A stretch of 64,000 bases of DNA from Taklimakanibacter deserti (GTDB lineage: Bacteria; Pseudomonadota; Alphaproteobacteria; Rhizobiales; Aestuariivirgaceae). The stretch lies in assembly GCA_003574785.1 (NCBI GenBank), contig QORU01000007.1, forward strand, positions 248,001-312,000, in the 5' to 3' direction. Below the pieces are notes generated by a model, which saw only the letters and a list, made by a program, of their open reading frames with translations, was not told where the DNA came from and did not search any database. Shown piece by piece: positions 1 to 8,758 of this stretch (its first letter is position 1; each line of letters starts with the position of its first letter). The translations under genes were made by a program, and so were the position numbers.

Positions 1-1088
1 GCCTTGTCGACAAAATCCGGAAGCTCTGAAATCGGCACCGAGACATCATGCTTGATCGAGCCGCCTTCGCGCTTCTGCACCTCGACGATCGCCTGGCGAA
101 TGAACCAGATGTCCTTGCGCTGCGCCTCGGATTGGGCGATCGTCGCATCGAGCACGATGCCCTGCTCCGCGGCTTCGCCGAGAAGCTCGGTCATGAGGCC
201 GGCAAGATCGCCCGAGCCCGACAATTCAAGCAGCACATACCAGGGGGCTGCCGCGGCGAAGGGATCGCGCACCTGAAAATGCTTGATGGTGAATTCGAAG
301 CCGTTGCGGCGGAAAAGCTCGATCGCGGTGACCCGATTGCTGCTCCGTTGTCGGGCCAGATTCAGGAGGTCGAGTGCGGCCTTGACCGACGGCAAGGCGA
401 CGAAAGCGGTGGCGTGGTCGCTCGGATGCGGGAAGAGCTTGAGCACGGCCCCCGTGATGACACCCAGCGTGCCCTCGGCGCCAATGAACAGGTTCTTCAG
501 ATCATAGCCGGTATTGTCCTTGCGCAGGCTCTTGAGCCCGTTCCAGATGCGCCCGTCCGCCAGCACCACTTCGAGCCCCAGGCAGAGATCGCGGGTGTTG
601 CCATAGGCCAGAACGCCGAGGCCGCCGGCATTGGTGGAAAGATTGCCGCCGATGCGGCAGGAGCCCTCCGATTCCAGGCTCAGGGGGAAGAAGCGGTCGG
701 CGTTCCCGGCCGCCTCCTGGACGGATTTGAGCGTCGCGCCGGCATCGACCGTGATGCTGTTGTTGACCGGATCGACGGCGCGGATGCGCGTCATGCGATC
801 GAGCGACAAAAGCACTTCATCGCCGGTCTCGAAGGGAATCTGGCCGCCGACAAGGCCGGTATTGCCGCTCTGTGGTACGATCGCCGTCTCCGCCTCACAG
901 GCGATGGCGAGAATCTGCGAGACCTCCGCTGTCGATGCCGGTCTCAGCACCAGGGGCGATTTGCCGGTCCAGATCTCGCGCGCCTCCGCCATATAGGCCG
1001 TCATCTCGCTTGGATCCCTGATGGCATATTTGTCACCCACCACGGCGGCAAGGCGAGCCAGTGTCTCGGCGGAAGGCTTGATGGTCAT
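1..1088 (-). CDS. FAD-linked oxidase (D-lactate / D-2-hydroxyacid dehydrogenase type), 3' end cut by window
   Basis: Reading the minus strand from ATG at 1088 gives about 362 codons without a stop, running off the left edge. The protein has the N-terminal FAD-binding (PCMH) fold: PQSGNTGLVGGQ at about residues 72-83 and a later IGGNLSTNAGG pyrophosphate-binding loop. The visible C-terminal part fits the FAD-oxidase C domain. Enzymes of this family (glycolate oxidase GlcD, D-lactate or D-2-hydroxyglutarate dehydrogenase) oxidise 2-hydroxyacids to 2-oxoacids; the exact substrate cannot be told from sequence. It lies 14 bp downstream of the Sua5-type gene on the same strand, so the two are probably cotranscribed. 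Confidence 0.88.
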   Translation of the reverse strand, partial: MTIKPSAETLARLAAVVGDKYAIRDPSEMTAYMAEAREIWTGKSPLVLRPASTAEVSQILAIACEAETAIVPQSGNTGLVGGQIPFETGDEVLLSLDRMTRIRAVDPVNNSITVDAGATLKSVQEAAGNADRFFPLSLESEGSCRIGGNLSTNAGGLGVLAYGNTRDLCLGLEVVLADGRIWNGLKSLRKDNTGYDLKNLFIGAEGTLGVITGAVLKLFPHPSDHATAFVALPSVKAALDLLNLARQRSSNRVTAIELFRRNGFEFTIKHFQVRDPFAAAAPWYVLLELSGSGDLAGLMTELLGEAAEQGIVLDATIAQSEAQRKDIWFIRQAIVEVQKREGGSIKHDVSVPISELPDFVDK

Positions 1089-1102
1089 CGGGACTGCTTC
1101 AT

Positions 1103-2032
1103 CTAGGATGGGGATCGCGGCGCGGCGGCTCGTTTGAGCCGGTCATTGATGGCCTCGCCGAGGCCGTGATCGGGAATAGGCCCGACGGCAATGACCTTAG
1201 CACCTGTCGTGTCGAGCTCATGCAGCAGGCGGAAAAGATTGGCGGCTGCCTCGGTGAGATCGCCCGTCGGCGACAGATTGAACCGCGCCCCCGGCGCCTT
1301 GCCGAAAGCGAGATAGGCTTCGCCTTCCTTTGCCGCCTTGGCGTTGAGGCGCAGCTTCGCCCGCGGCGCATAATGGCTTTCGAGCTGGCCGGGCGATGAC
1401 GGCTTCCTCGCGTCACCGCCTGAGCCGAGCTTGTGGCCGAGCGCCTTCTCGATGTCCTCGCGCGCAAGACCGCCAGGCCTGAGCAGTGTGGCACGCCCGC
1501 CGGTGAAGCCGATGATGGTCGATTCAAGCCCGATCGCCGATGGGCCGCCATCGAGTATGACGCTGACCTTGTCGCCAAGACCCTCGCGGACATGCGCCGC
1601 GGTGGTCGGGCTGATGCGGCCGGAAGGATTGGCGCTCGGCGCCACCACTGGCCGGCGCGCGGCCCTGAGCAGCGCCTGGGCAAGCGGATGCTTCGGCACG
1701 CGCAGCGCAATCGTCGGCAGTCCGGCCGAGGCGAGGAGCGAGACCGCGCAACCCTCGCGCCGCGGCACCACCAGGGTCAGGGGGCCGGGCCAGAATAATT
1801 TGGCGAGCTCGCTCGCCTCGATGCCGAACTCGCCATGAGCGGCCGCTTCATCGAGCGAGGCGACATGCACGATCAGCGGATTGAAGCTCGGCCGGTTCTT
1901 GGCGGCAAAGACGTGGGCCACGGCCTTGTCCTGCGTCGCATCGGCGCCGAGCCCGTAGACGGTCTCGGTCGGAAAGGCGACAAGCTTGCCCTCGATCAGG
2001 GCCTCGGCGGCATGGGTGACGGACTGGGTCAG
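1103..2032 (-). CDS. L-threonylcarbamoyladenylate synthase (Sua5/YwlC/TsaC family)
   Basis: The protein makes threonylcarbamoyl-AMP for the t6A37 modification of ANN-decoding tRNAs. The frame contains KLVAFPTETVYGLGAD near its N-terminus, the family nucleotide-binding signature, then SxxKxRPxxxPL-type residues (KNRPSFNPLIVHV). A C-terminal extension ending with SHYAPRAKLRL and a further domain indicates the long Sua5 form with a linker and Sua5 domain. The start is odd: the first GTG (1921) lies after the signature, so it would remove essential sequence. Upstream to the stop near 2053 there is no in-frame ATG, GTG or TTG. I chose CTG at 2032 (LTQSVTHAAEAL), giving 309 aa. The function is secure; the start is not. 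Confidence 0.85.
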   Translation of the reverse strand: MTQSVTHAAEALIEGKLVAFPTETVYGLGADATQDKAVAHVFAAKNRPSFNPLIVHVASLDEAAAHGEFGIEASELAKLFWPGPLTLVVPRREGCAVSLLASAGLPTIALRVPKHPLAQALLRAARRPVVAPSANPSGRISPTTAAHVREGLGDKVSVILDGGPSAIGLESTIIGFTGGRATLLRPGGLAREDIEKALGHKLGSGGDARKPSSPGQLESHYAPRAKLRLNAKAAKEGEAYLAFGKAPGARFNLSPTGDLTEAAANLFRLLHELDTTGAKVIAVGPIPDHGLGEAINDRLKRAAAPRSPS

Positions 2033-2185
2033 ATGATATTCCTGGTTGCAATTCGGGGAGCGTCTCTATAGCAGCTTAGGGAGGATGACGACACTAGCCG
2101 GAGCCCATGGCTTGATCGATTTCAGCCATTCCAAATAAGACCCTTCCGCTGGACGCGAACCCGCTCTATTCCTAAGCCGGTAGCC

Positions 2186-3166
2186 ATGACGACATTGCTC
2201 ATCCACCATCATGCGAGCCTCGAGCATGACAACCCGCCCGGCCATCCCGAGCGGGTGGACCGCATCAAGGCCATCAACCAGATCCTCTCGCATTCCCATT
2301 TCAAGGCGCTGAAGCGCAAGCAGGCGCCGCTGGGGCGCGACGAGGACATCGTGCGCGTCCATCCCGACGGCTATCTCGCCCAGATCCGCGAGGCCTCGCC
2401 TGAGGAAGGCTTCGCCCAGATCGACATGGATACCTTCATGTCTCCCGGTACGCTCGAGGCCGCCTTGCGCGGTGTCGGCGCGGCGGTGGCCGGCGTCGAT
2501 GCCGTGTTCGGCGGCGAGGCGCATAATGTCTTTTGCGCCATGCGGCCGCCCGGCCATCACGCCGAGGCACGCCGGGCCATGGGCTTCTGCCTGTTCAACA
2601 ATGCCGCCATCGCCGCGCTCTATGCGCGCGAGCGCTACGATGCGGAGCGTGTTGCCGTCATCGATTTCGACGTCCATCACGGCAATGGCACGCAAGACAT
2701 CTTTTGGGCCGATGGCGATCTCTTCTATGGCTCCACGCATCAGATGCCGCTCTATCCGGGGACCGGAGCGGCATCGGAAACCGGGGTGGGCAATATTTTC
2801 AATGCTCCCTTGCGCGAAGGGAATGGCGGGCCGGAGTTCCGCGACGCCATGTCGACCATCATCCTGCCCGCTCTCGATGCCTTCGGCCCCGACCTCGTCA
2901 TCATCTCGGCGGGCTTCGATGCCCATCGCGCCGATCCGCTGGGCGGTCTCAATTTCACCGAAGAGGATTTCGTCTGGGCGACGCTCAATATCATGGAGAT
3001 CGCCGACAAGCATGCCGACAGCCGCGTTGTATCGGTGCTCGAGGGGGGCTATGACCTTCGGGCGCTGGCCGCTTCGGTCGCCGTCCATGTCCAGGCCTTG
3101 ATCCGGGGCAGCGGCGATCTTCTGGCCAGGATCCCGGACGATGAGGATGACGACGATGGCGAATGA
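2186..3166 (+). CDS. Histone-deacetylase-family deacylase (acetylpolyamine / AcuC-like)
   Basis: The 326 aa protein is a Zn-dependent class II HDAC-fold enzyme. All catalytic positions are present: the HH pair at 124-125 (PPGHHAE), zinc ligands D162 and H164 ([10 protein letters not shown]) and D245 ([11 protein letters not shown]), and the transition-state Tyr289 (EGGYDL). Bacterial members remove acetyl groups from polyamines, acetoin-related substrates or proteins; the substrate here is unknown. There is no signal peptide, so it is cytoplasmic. Its end overlaps the start of xseB, and it heads a unit with xseB, tlyA and a methyltransferase. Confidence 0.93.
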   Translation: MTTLLIHHHASLEHDNPPGHPERVDRIKAINQILSHSHFKALKRKQAPLGRDEDIVRVHPDGYLAQIREASPEEGFAQIDMDTFMSPGTLEAALRGVGAAVAGVDAVFGGEAHNVFCAMRPPGHHAEARRAMGFCLFNNAAIAALYARERYDAERVAVIDFDVHHGNGTQDIFWADGDLFYGSTHQMPLYPGTGAASETGVGNIFNAPLREGNGGPEFRDAMSTIILPALDAFGPDLVIISAGFDAHRADPLGGLNFTEEDFVWATLNIMEIADKHADSRVVSVLEGGYDLRALAASVAVHVQALIRGSGDLLARIPDDEDDDDGE

Positions 3167-3404
3167 GAAAACCGCAATCAGCGCGATGAGCTTCGAGACG
3201 GCGCTCGCCGAGCTCGAGGACATCGTCGAGAAGCTCGAATCCGGCAAGGTCGATCTCGAATCCTCGATCTCCATCTATGAACGTGGCGAGGCGCTCAAGA
3301 AGCATTGCGAGAAGCTCTTGAAGGATGCCGAGGCACGCATCGAGAAGATCACGCTCAAGGCGGATGGCACGCCTTCCGGTACGGAACCCCTGGATCCGGG
3401 TTGA
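3156..3404 (+). CDS. xseB: Exodeoxyribonuclease VII small subunit
   Basis: An 82 aa all-helical protein with the XseB signature: [19 protein letters not shown], then [22 protein letters not shown]. It binds XseA to form exonuclease VII, which degrades single-stranded DNA to oligonucleotides. ATG 3156 (MANEKTAIS) was chosen over ATG 3141 because the MANEK start matches the usual length; either start overlaps the HDAC gene. The stop TGA (3402-3404) overlaps the TTG start of tlyA, which suggests translational coupling. The large-subunit gene xseA is not in the window. Confidence 0.95.
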   Translation: MANEKTAISAMSFETALAELEDIVEKLESGKVDLESSISIYERGEALKKHCEKLLKDAEARIEKITLKADGTPSGTEPLDPG

Positions 3405-4138
3405 CGCGCACGCGGCTCGATGAAGCGCTGGTCGCGCGCGGCCTCTATCAGACGCGCTCCAGGGCGCGCGATGCGATCAAGCGCGGCACGGTGACGGTCG
3501 ACGGTCTGATCGTCACTAAACCGGCGCAGCCCGTGGCCGATGATGCGGTCATCGCCATCGCCGATGCGGCCCGCGCCTATGTCTCGCGCGCCGCCCTCAA
3601 GCTCAAGCATGCGCTGGGCCATTTCGGGCTTTCTCCTCAAGGTCTTCATTGCCTCGATATCGGCGCCTCGACCGGCGGCTTCAGCGAAGTGCTGCTGGAA
3701 CATGGCGCCCGCCACGTCACCGCCATCGATGTCGGCCACGGCCAGTTCGTAAGGGCGCTCAGCCATGATCCGCGCGTCACCTTGTGGGAAGGGCTCAATG
3801 CACGCGATCTCGCGCCCCAGCATGTGAGAAAGCCGCTTCAATTCATCGTCTGTGACGTCAGCTTCATTTCGCTCAAGCTCGCTTTGCCCCGGGCGCTTGA
3901 TCTCGCGGCACCGGGGGCCAGGCTCATGGCGCTCATCAAGCCGCAATTCGAGGCCGGCCGCGCGGCACTGGGCCGGGATGGTGTCGTCAAGGACGAGTTG
4001 GTGCATCGGCAGATTTGCGACGATATCGCGTCTTGGCTTAGGGTCCGTGACTGGAGTGTGATAGGCTTGGAGCCGTCGCCGCTTGCAGGCGGCAGCGGCA
4101 ACAGAGAGTTCCTGATCGCGGCGGAGAAGGCAGGATGA
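3401..4138 (+). CDS. tlyA: TlyA-family rRNA (cytidine-2'-O)-methyltransferase
   Basis: A 245 aa protein with an N-terminal S4 RNA-binding domain ([26 protein letters not shown], then VTVDG) and a C-terminal FtsJ-like Rossmann methyltransferase ([15 protein letters not shown] as SAM motif [11 protein letters not shown] as motif IV). TlyA homologues methylate 16S and/or 23S rRNA 2'-OH groups; older annotations call them hemolysin A. The frame is open further upstream, but the S4 domain begins at TTG 3401, which overlaps the xseB stop as TTGA, so this start is preferred. Its own stop overlaps the next ATG by 4 bp. Confidence 0.93.
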   Translation: MTRTRLDEALVARGLYQTRSRARDAIKRGTVTVDGLIVTKPAQPVADDAVIAIADAARAYVSRAALKLKHALGHFGLSPQGLHCLDIGASTGGFSEVLLEHGARHVTAIDVGHGQFVRALSHDPRVTLWEGLNARDLAPQHVRKPLQFIVCDVSFISLKLALPRALDLAAPGARLMALIKPQFEAGRAALGRDGVVKDELVHRQICDDIASWLRVRDWSVIGLEPSPLAGGSGNREFLIAAEKAG

Positions 4139-5169
4139 CGCCTTTCGAGAGTTTCGAATATGCGAGCCGGCAGGGCGCCCGCATCGCCTGGTATATGGGC
4201 CATTACTTCGCTTCGCGCCGCTATCGCGAGGCGAAACCCGCTCAGGAACGGAAAAAGAGCCGCGGCAAGGGGCCGGGCCGCAACTTCATCTTCGAGCAAA
4301 TGGGCGCCCTCTTCGCCCGCGATCTCGCCAATGTCGGCAAGGGCCATTATCCGATGCCGCGCGATCGCGACGGCGATCTGCGCAGCCTCATCGACACCAG
4401 CCGCCGTTTCTTCGCCGACCTACCGCTCGCCGCCGAAAGGAAGGCGCAAGGCCAGGGCACCGAAATCTATTCGCCCGAGCTCGCCGAGAAGTTCCCCGCT
4501 TATTTCCTGCAGAACTTCCATTTCCAGACCGGCGGCTATCTCACCGAGGAATCGGCCAGGCTCTATGACATGCAGGTCGAGGTGCTGTTCTCCGGCACCG
4601 CCAATGCGATGCGCCGGCAATGCCTGGTGCCGATCGCCGATTTCCTGCGCCACAAGGATCAGCGCCGCATGGCGCTGCTCGACGTCGCCTGCGGCACCGG
4701 CCGCTTCCTGCGCTTCGTCAAGCAGGCCTTTCCGCGCCTCGCCGTCACCGGCAGCGATCTGTCGGCAGCCTATCTCGAGGAAGCGCGCGATCATCTCAAA
4801 CCTTACAAGGCCGAGTTCAGAGCCGGAGAGGCCGAAGCGCTGCCCTTTGCCGATGCTTCATTCGATATCGTCACCTCGATCTTTCTCTTCCATGAGGTGC
4901 CGCCTCAGATTCGGCGCGCCGTCGCCCGGGAATTCACCCGGGTGCTGAAGCCCGGTGGCCTCCTCGTCTTCATGGATTCGCTCCAGCCCGGCGACATGCC
5001 TGAGGTCGATGCGATGCTCGAGGCTTTTCCGACGAACTTCCATGAGCCTTATTACCCCTCTTATCTGCGCGAGGATCTGAAAGCGATTTTCACGGAAGTG
5101 GGATTGGAGCGGGTCGAGGCCGAGCCCGTCTTCCTGTCGAAGCTGGTGACGGCGCGAAAGCCGGAATAG
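4135..5169 (+). CDS. Class I SAM-dependent methyltransferase
   Basis: A 344 aa protein starting in an ATGA overlap with tlyA. The first 160 residues are basic and unassigned. From about residue 180 there is a UbiE/Coq5-like methyltransferase core: LLDVACGTGRFLRFV (motif I), SAAYLEEAR, EALPFADASFDIVTSIFLFHEV and FTRVLKPGGLLVFMDS. The substrate is unknown. The position at the end of an rRNA-modification unit does not by itself indicate an RNA substrate, and a small-molecule or quinone-like substrate is equally possible. The gene ends 1 bp before the convergent AraC-type gene. Confidence 0.85.
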   Translation: MTPFESFEYASRQGARIAWYMGHYFASRRYREAKPAQERKKSRGKGPGRNFIFEQMGALFARDLANVGKGHYPMPRDRDGDLRSLIDTSRRFFADLPLAAERKAQGQGTEIYSPELAEKFPAYFLQNFHFQTGGYLTEESARLYDMQVEVLFSGTANAMRRQCLVPIADFLRHKDQRRMALLDVACGTGRFLRFVKQAFPRLAVTGSDLSAAYLEEARDHLKPYKAEFRAGEAEALPFADASFDIVTSIFLFHEVPPQIRRAVAREFTRVLKPGGLLVFMDSLQPGDMPEVDAMLEAFPTNFHEPYYPSYLREDLKAIFTEVGLERVEAEPVFLSKLVTARKPE

Positions 5170-5170
5170 C

Positions 5171-6262
5171 TCAGCTTGCCGCGTTCTTCTCCCGCCAGGC
5201 GATGGGGCTCAGCCCGGTCACGCGGCGGAACTCGCGGTTGAAGTTGGACTTGGTCTGAAAGCCCGATTCGAACATCACCGCCGTTACCGCATGGTCGGTG
5301 TCCTGCAAAAGACGACAGGCTTCGGCAATGCGGTGATCATTGACATACTGCGAGACGTTCTTGGCTGTGAGCCGGTTGATGACGCCGGATATTTGCCGCG
5401 CCGGAATGCCGGCACGCCGTGCCAGACGGGTCAGATTGAGATTCTCGTCGCGGTAGAGCTTCTGGCCGAGCATCAGCTCATCGATGCGCGAGAGGACATT
5501 GCGGTCCTCGGCGCTGGCCGCTGACGGTTGCGGCGCTGTTTCATGCTTTGCTTCGGGCGCCGGCCGGCTCCTGCCCGCAACAGAGGCGGTGAGACCGAAC
5601 AGGAAGAGCCCGAAGATGTTGGCATTGGTGACGATCAGGGCGGCATTGGCCCCTCTCGTCCATTCGAAATCGAGAGCCACGAGGAGATCGACAAGGGCGG
5701 AAAGGCAGAGGGCTACCGCGGCGATCTGCATGGCGCGGTAGGCCGGCAGTGCGCCTTCGAATCGCGCTTCGTCCAGGGCGTCGGGACCGGAGCGTCCAAG
5801 ACGCAGGATGACAAAAGCATAGGCCACATAGAGGATCACCAGGACAGGATCGATCAGCATCCGCCAGGTGAAGATCAGCAGGACGATAAGAGCTGCCGGT
5901 GCGAGATGGATCACGTAATCCAGGTGCCTATATTCGTGATCGCGATGGGTGAGGCTGCGGAAACTCGCATAGACCAATGGCGGCACGATCGCAGCCAGCA
6001 CCGGTCGTACGAAGCGGACTTGCTCTACACCGTAGCCCCAGTGCAGACCGACGAGAACCGATTGCAGGGCGCAAAGAGCGATGAGCGCCAGGAACGGCCG
6101 GTTGGCCGGTGCCGTGTCCTCCCCGCGCACCAGAGCGATGAACAGGATCGCCAACAGCAGGGCCACGACAAAGGGCAGAGGCACGAAAAGCAAGGATATC
6201 TCCCGACCGACCGGATTGAGGGAACAATGGCCTGAATCGCGATCCGGCACGACCTCAAACAT
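5171..6262 (-). CDS. Membrane-anchored AraC-family transcriptional regulator
   Basis: A 363 aa protein with an N-terminal hydrophobic region of about seven predicted membrane segments (for example LLFVPLPFVVALLLAILFIA and AALIVLLIFTWRMLI) and a C-terminal AraC/XylS helix-turn-helix: LTRLARRAGIPARQISGVINR as the first HTH and VTAVMFESGFQTKSNFNREFRRVTGLSPIAWR as the second. Such 6-7TM AraC proteins are thought to sense signals at the membrane. It is divergent from the secreted hydrolase at 6330, the natural candidate target. The ligand is unknown. It converges tightly with the methyltransferase gene. Confidence 0.88.
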   Translation of the reverse strand: MFEVVPDRDSGHCSLNPVGREISLLFVPLPFVVALLLAILFIALVRGEDTAPANRPFLALIALCALQSVLVGLHWGYGVEQVRFVRPVLAAIVPPLVYASFRSLTHRDHEYRHLDYVIHLAPAALIVLLIFTWRMLIDPVLVILYVAYAFVILRLGRSGPDALDEARFEGALPAYRAMQIAAVALCLSALVDLLVALDFEWTRGANAALIVTNANIFGLFLFGLTASVAGRSRPAPEAKHETAPQPSAASAEDRNVLSRIDELMLGQKLYRDENLNLTRLARRAGIPARQISGVINRLTAKNVSQYVNDHRIAEACRLLQDTDHAVTAVMFESGFQTKSNFNREFRRVTGLSPIAWREKNAAS

Positions 6263-6329
6263 GATCGAGGACGCTCATCCGGCCCAAGGCGGCCACAAGG
6301 GCATCTAGCCCTGCACCTCGGAGAGCCTG

Positions 6330-7403
6330 ATGAAACCTGCACTTTTCCTTCTCTTGCTGATGATCGCGACCATGGTCGGTCAGCCGGCTCTTGCCGGGGA
6401 TGTCATCGGTGTCCGCAAGATAGCGGTCGCCTCGCCCCAGCGCGGCAAGGCTCTGGCCGTCACGATCTGGTATCCGGCCCGGAAAGGCGGCAAGGAAACC
6501 TTGATCGGCGACAATAAGCTGTTCAAGGGCACGCCAGCCTTCGGCGACGCGCCGGTAGCACCCGGCCATCATCCGCTCATCCTGATATCGCATGGTTCGG
6601 GCGCCCGGATCGAGAATCTGGGCTGGCTTGCGGCGGGCCTTGTCGAAGCCGGCTTCATTGTCGCCGGCCCCAACCATCCCGGCACCACCAGTGGCGATTC
6701 GACCCCCATCGACACGCCGAAGCTATGGGAGCGCACGCAGGATCTGTCGATCATCCTGACCGCGCTGACCAGTGATCCGCAATGGAAAGGCCTCATCGCC
6801 GAGGAGAAGATCGGCGTGCTCGGCTTCTCGCTCGGCGGCGCGGCGGCGATGGAGATTTCGGGCGCGCGAGCCGACCTCGAAGCCTATGCGCGCTACTGCG
6901 ATACCTACAGGGCCATGGCCGATTGCATGTGGTTCGCCGGCGGCAAAGGCTATGTCGAAGGCAAGGCGGTCGCAACCGAGAAGGTCGATCTGCGCAAGAT
7001 CGACAAGAACCGCTTCGAGCAGTCAAATCTCGACCCGCGCATAAGAGCGGCGGTGCTTGTCGATCCCTCCCTGGCGCAAGCCTATGTCGCAGAAAGCCTG
7101 AAGCAGATTGCCATTCCGCTGCATTTCATCAATCTCGGCCGCCCCAGAACCATCCCGGTTGCCGTGATTGCCGACAAGCTGGCGAAGCTCGTGCCCAACA
7201 GCACCTATACGCAGGTCGACGATGCGGTGCATTTCAGCTTCCTCGCCGAATGCCAGGCCGGCGGCGCCGAGTTCTTGAAATCGCTCGGCGATGCCGACCG
7301 TCTATGCGACGATGGCGGCGTTCGGAGCCGCGCCGATATTCACACACAATTGCGGGCCATGATCGCCGAGGCGTTCACCAAAAGCCTCGATACCGCGATG
7401 TGA
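6330..7403 (+). CDS. Secreted alpha/beta hydrolase (dienelactone hydrolase / PAF-acetylhydrolase-like)
   Basis: A 357 aa protein with a clear signal peptide (LFLLLLMIATMVGQPALA, cleavage near residue 22). The fold motifs are an oxyanion region in LILISHGSGAR, the nucleophile elbow GFSLGG (Ser), and a likely catalytic His in DDAVHFSF. The layout resembles predicted dienelactone hydrolases and platelet-activating-factor acetylhydrolase-like esterases acting in the periplasm. It has several Cys residues in the middle region that may form disulphides. It is divergent from the membrane AraC regulator with a 67 bp shared intergenic region. The natural ester substrate cannot be inferred. Confidence 0.87.
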   Translation: MKPALFLLLLMIATMVGQPALAGDVIGVRKIAVASPQRGKALAVTIWYPARKGGKETLIGDNKLFKGTPAFGDAPVAPGHHPLILISHGSGARIENLGWLAAGLVEAGFIVAGPNHPGTTSGDSTPIDTPKLWERTQDLSIILTALTSDPQWKGLIAEEKIGVLGFSLGGAAAMEISGARADLEAYARYCDTYRAMADCMWFAGGKGYVEGKAVATEKVDLRKIDKNRFEQSNLDPRIRAAVLVDPSLAQAYVAESLKQIAIPLHFINLGRPRTIPVAVIADKLAKLVPNSTYTQVDDAVHFSFLAECQAGGAEFLKSLGDADRLCDDGGVRSRADIHTQLRAMIAEAFTKSLDTAM

Positions 7404-7497
7404 CGGTCAGAAACACCCACGCCGTTGACCCCGAGCAGCAAATTGCTATGACTTCGAGCCCCTACATCAGAGTCTTGCAGGCACCGTGGAGGCGTGG

Positions 7498-8706
7498 ATG
7501 GCCGAAGGACCGGGTGGCCGTGGCAGCGGGCGGCTCGACAGCTGGAAAGAGATCGCAGCCTTTTTCGGCCGCGACGAGCGGACGGTCAAACGCTGGGAGC
7601 ATCGGCGTGGCCTGCCGGTACGCCGGATACCGGGTGGCGGGCGCAGCCCGGTCTATGCTTATAGGAATGACCTGGAAGTCTGGTTGCGCAACAGCAAGAA
7701 GCCCAGCCGCTCGCGTGCAATCCGGTCGGTCAAGACATCGCAACCGACCAACGATCTCTATCTGAACGGCGTCTATCTCTGGCAGAAGCGCACGCCGGCA
7801 AGCCTCGGCCAGGCTGTCGAGATCTTCACGCAGGTCATTGCCGTGGACCCGGATCATGCTCCGGCCCATGCAGGGTTGGCGACCAGCTACGACCTGATGG
7901 TGGAGCTGGACGTGGTGACGCCGGCGCACGGCTTTCCCCTCGCCAAGGCTGCGGCCGAGCGCGCCATTCTCCTCGATCCGACCCTCTCCGAGGCGCAGAG
8001 CGTGCTCGCCGACATCGAATTCTTCTGGCTCCGCCAAACCGAGCAGGGCCTCAAGCGCTTCGAGCTTGCCTTAGCCCTCGACCCCCAATCGGTCCAGGCG
8101 CTGCATTGGCACGCCGAAGCGCTCCTCTATGCCGGCCGTTTTCATGAGGCTCTCCGTCAGATCGACAAGGCGCAGGCACTCGATCCGCAATCGCGCTCAA
8201 TTCTGTCGGCCAAAGCTCTCATCCTGTTTCGCGCCGGCAATCCGGCCGAGGCCGAGCGGTTGATCACGCAGCTCATCGCCAACGAACCCGACTACCTGCC
8301 GCCTTATTGGGGGCTGATCTTCATCCATCTGGCGCGTGAGGATTATGCCGGCTATCTGGCCGTGTCGGAGAGATTGTTTCGCCTGAAGGATTTCGCGGAA
8401 GGATTGGCGATCGTCGCTGCCGGCGTCAAAGGATTGCAGACCGCAGGACCGCCAGGCATGGCTGATCGGATGATGGCCACTGCCGAACCGCATTTCGGCC
8501 AAGGCAAGGTGACCGCCTATTACATGGCGCACATACACGGCTTGCGAAACGATTGGCGGAACGCTGCCCGCTTCCTCGCGGAAGCGCTGGCCAGGGATGA
8601 GGACTCGGTCGTCGACTACAGTGTCGATCCTGCCTTTCGAACGGTGCAAGCCGTCCCACAATTCCAGGCCCGCATTGCCGCGACAGCTCTGCCGGTCATC
8701 GCATGA
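7498..8706 (+). CDS. HTH-tetratricopeptide repeat protein
   Basis: The protein begins with a MerR/excisionase-like helix-turn-helix: DSWKEIAAFFGRDERTVKRWE, then GLPVRRIPGGGRSPVYAY as a wing, ending in LEVWLR. From about residue 85 it consists of TPR-like helical repeats (AVEIFTQVIAVDPDHAPAHAGLA, FELALALDPQSVQALHWHAEALLYAGR, IDKAQALDPQSRSILSAKA). This domain order is seen in one-component regulators that resemble adenylate-cyclase-type TPR proteins without the cyclase. The target genes are unknown. I chose ATG 7498; GTG 7486 in the same frame is possible. It is monocistronic and is followed by a strong hairpin. Confidence 0.82.
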   Translation: MAEGPGGRGSGRLDSWKEIAAFFGRDERTVKRWEHRRGLPVRRIPGGGRSPVYAYRNDLEVWLRNSKKPSRSRAIRSVKTSQPTNDLYLNGVYLWQKRTPASLGQAVEIFTQVIAVDPDHAPAHAGLATSYDLMVELDVVTPAHGFPLAKAAAERAILLDPTLSEAQSVLADIEFFWLRQTEQGLKRFELALALDPQSVQALHWHAEALLYAGRFHEALRQIDKAQALDPQSRSILSAKALILFRAGNPAEAERLITQLIANEPDYLPPYWGLIFIHLAREDYAGYLAVSERLFRLKDFAEGLAIVAAGVKGLQTAGPPGMADRMMATAEPHFGQGKVTAYYMAHIHGLRNDWRNAARFLAEALARDEDSVVDYSVDPAFRTVQAVPQFQARIAATALPVIA

Positions 8707-8733
8707 AAAAGGCGCGGGAGTCGATCCCGCGCC
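8706..8733 (-). terminator. Rho-independent terminator of bioY
   Basis: A perfect 9-bp stem, GGCGCGGGA / TCCCGCGCC (8711-8719 with 8725-8733) and a 5-nt loop. On the minus strand it is followed by five T residues (8710-8706). It lies 25 bp past the bioY stop and directly after the stop of the HTH-TPR gene, so it may also act on the plus strand, though no T-run follows there. Confidence 0.85.
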
Positions 8734-8758
8734 TTCACAATCAGTTCGACGAATAGCC

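Noticed and set aside
48..1106. 352-aa plus-strand open frame at the left edge
   Set aside because: It is the antisense shadow of the FAD-linked oxidase on the minus strand, which has clear FAD-binding motifs.
2066..3274. 402-aa minus-strand frame over the HDAC gene
   Set aside because: It has no family motifs. The plus strand encodes a complete HDAC with all catalytic residues.
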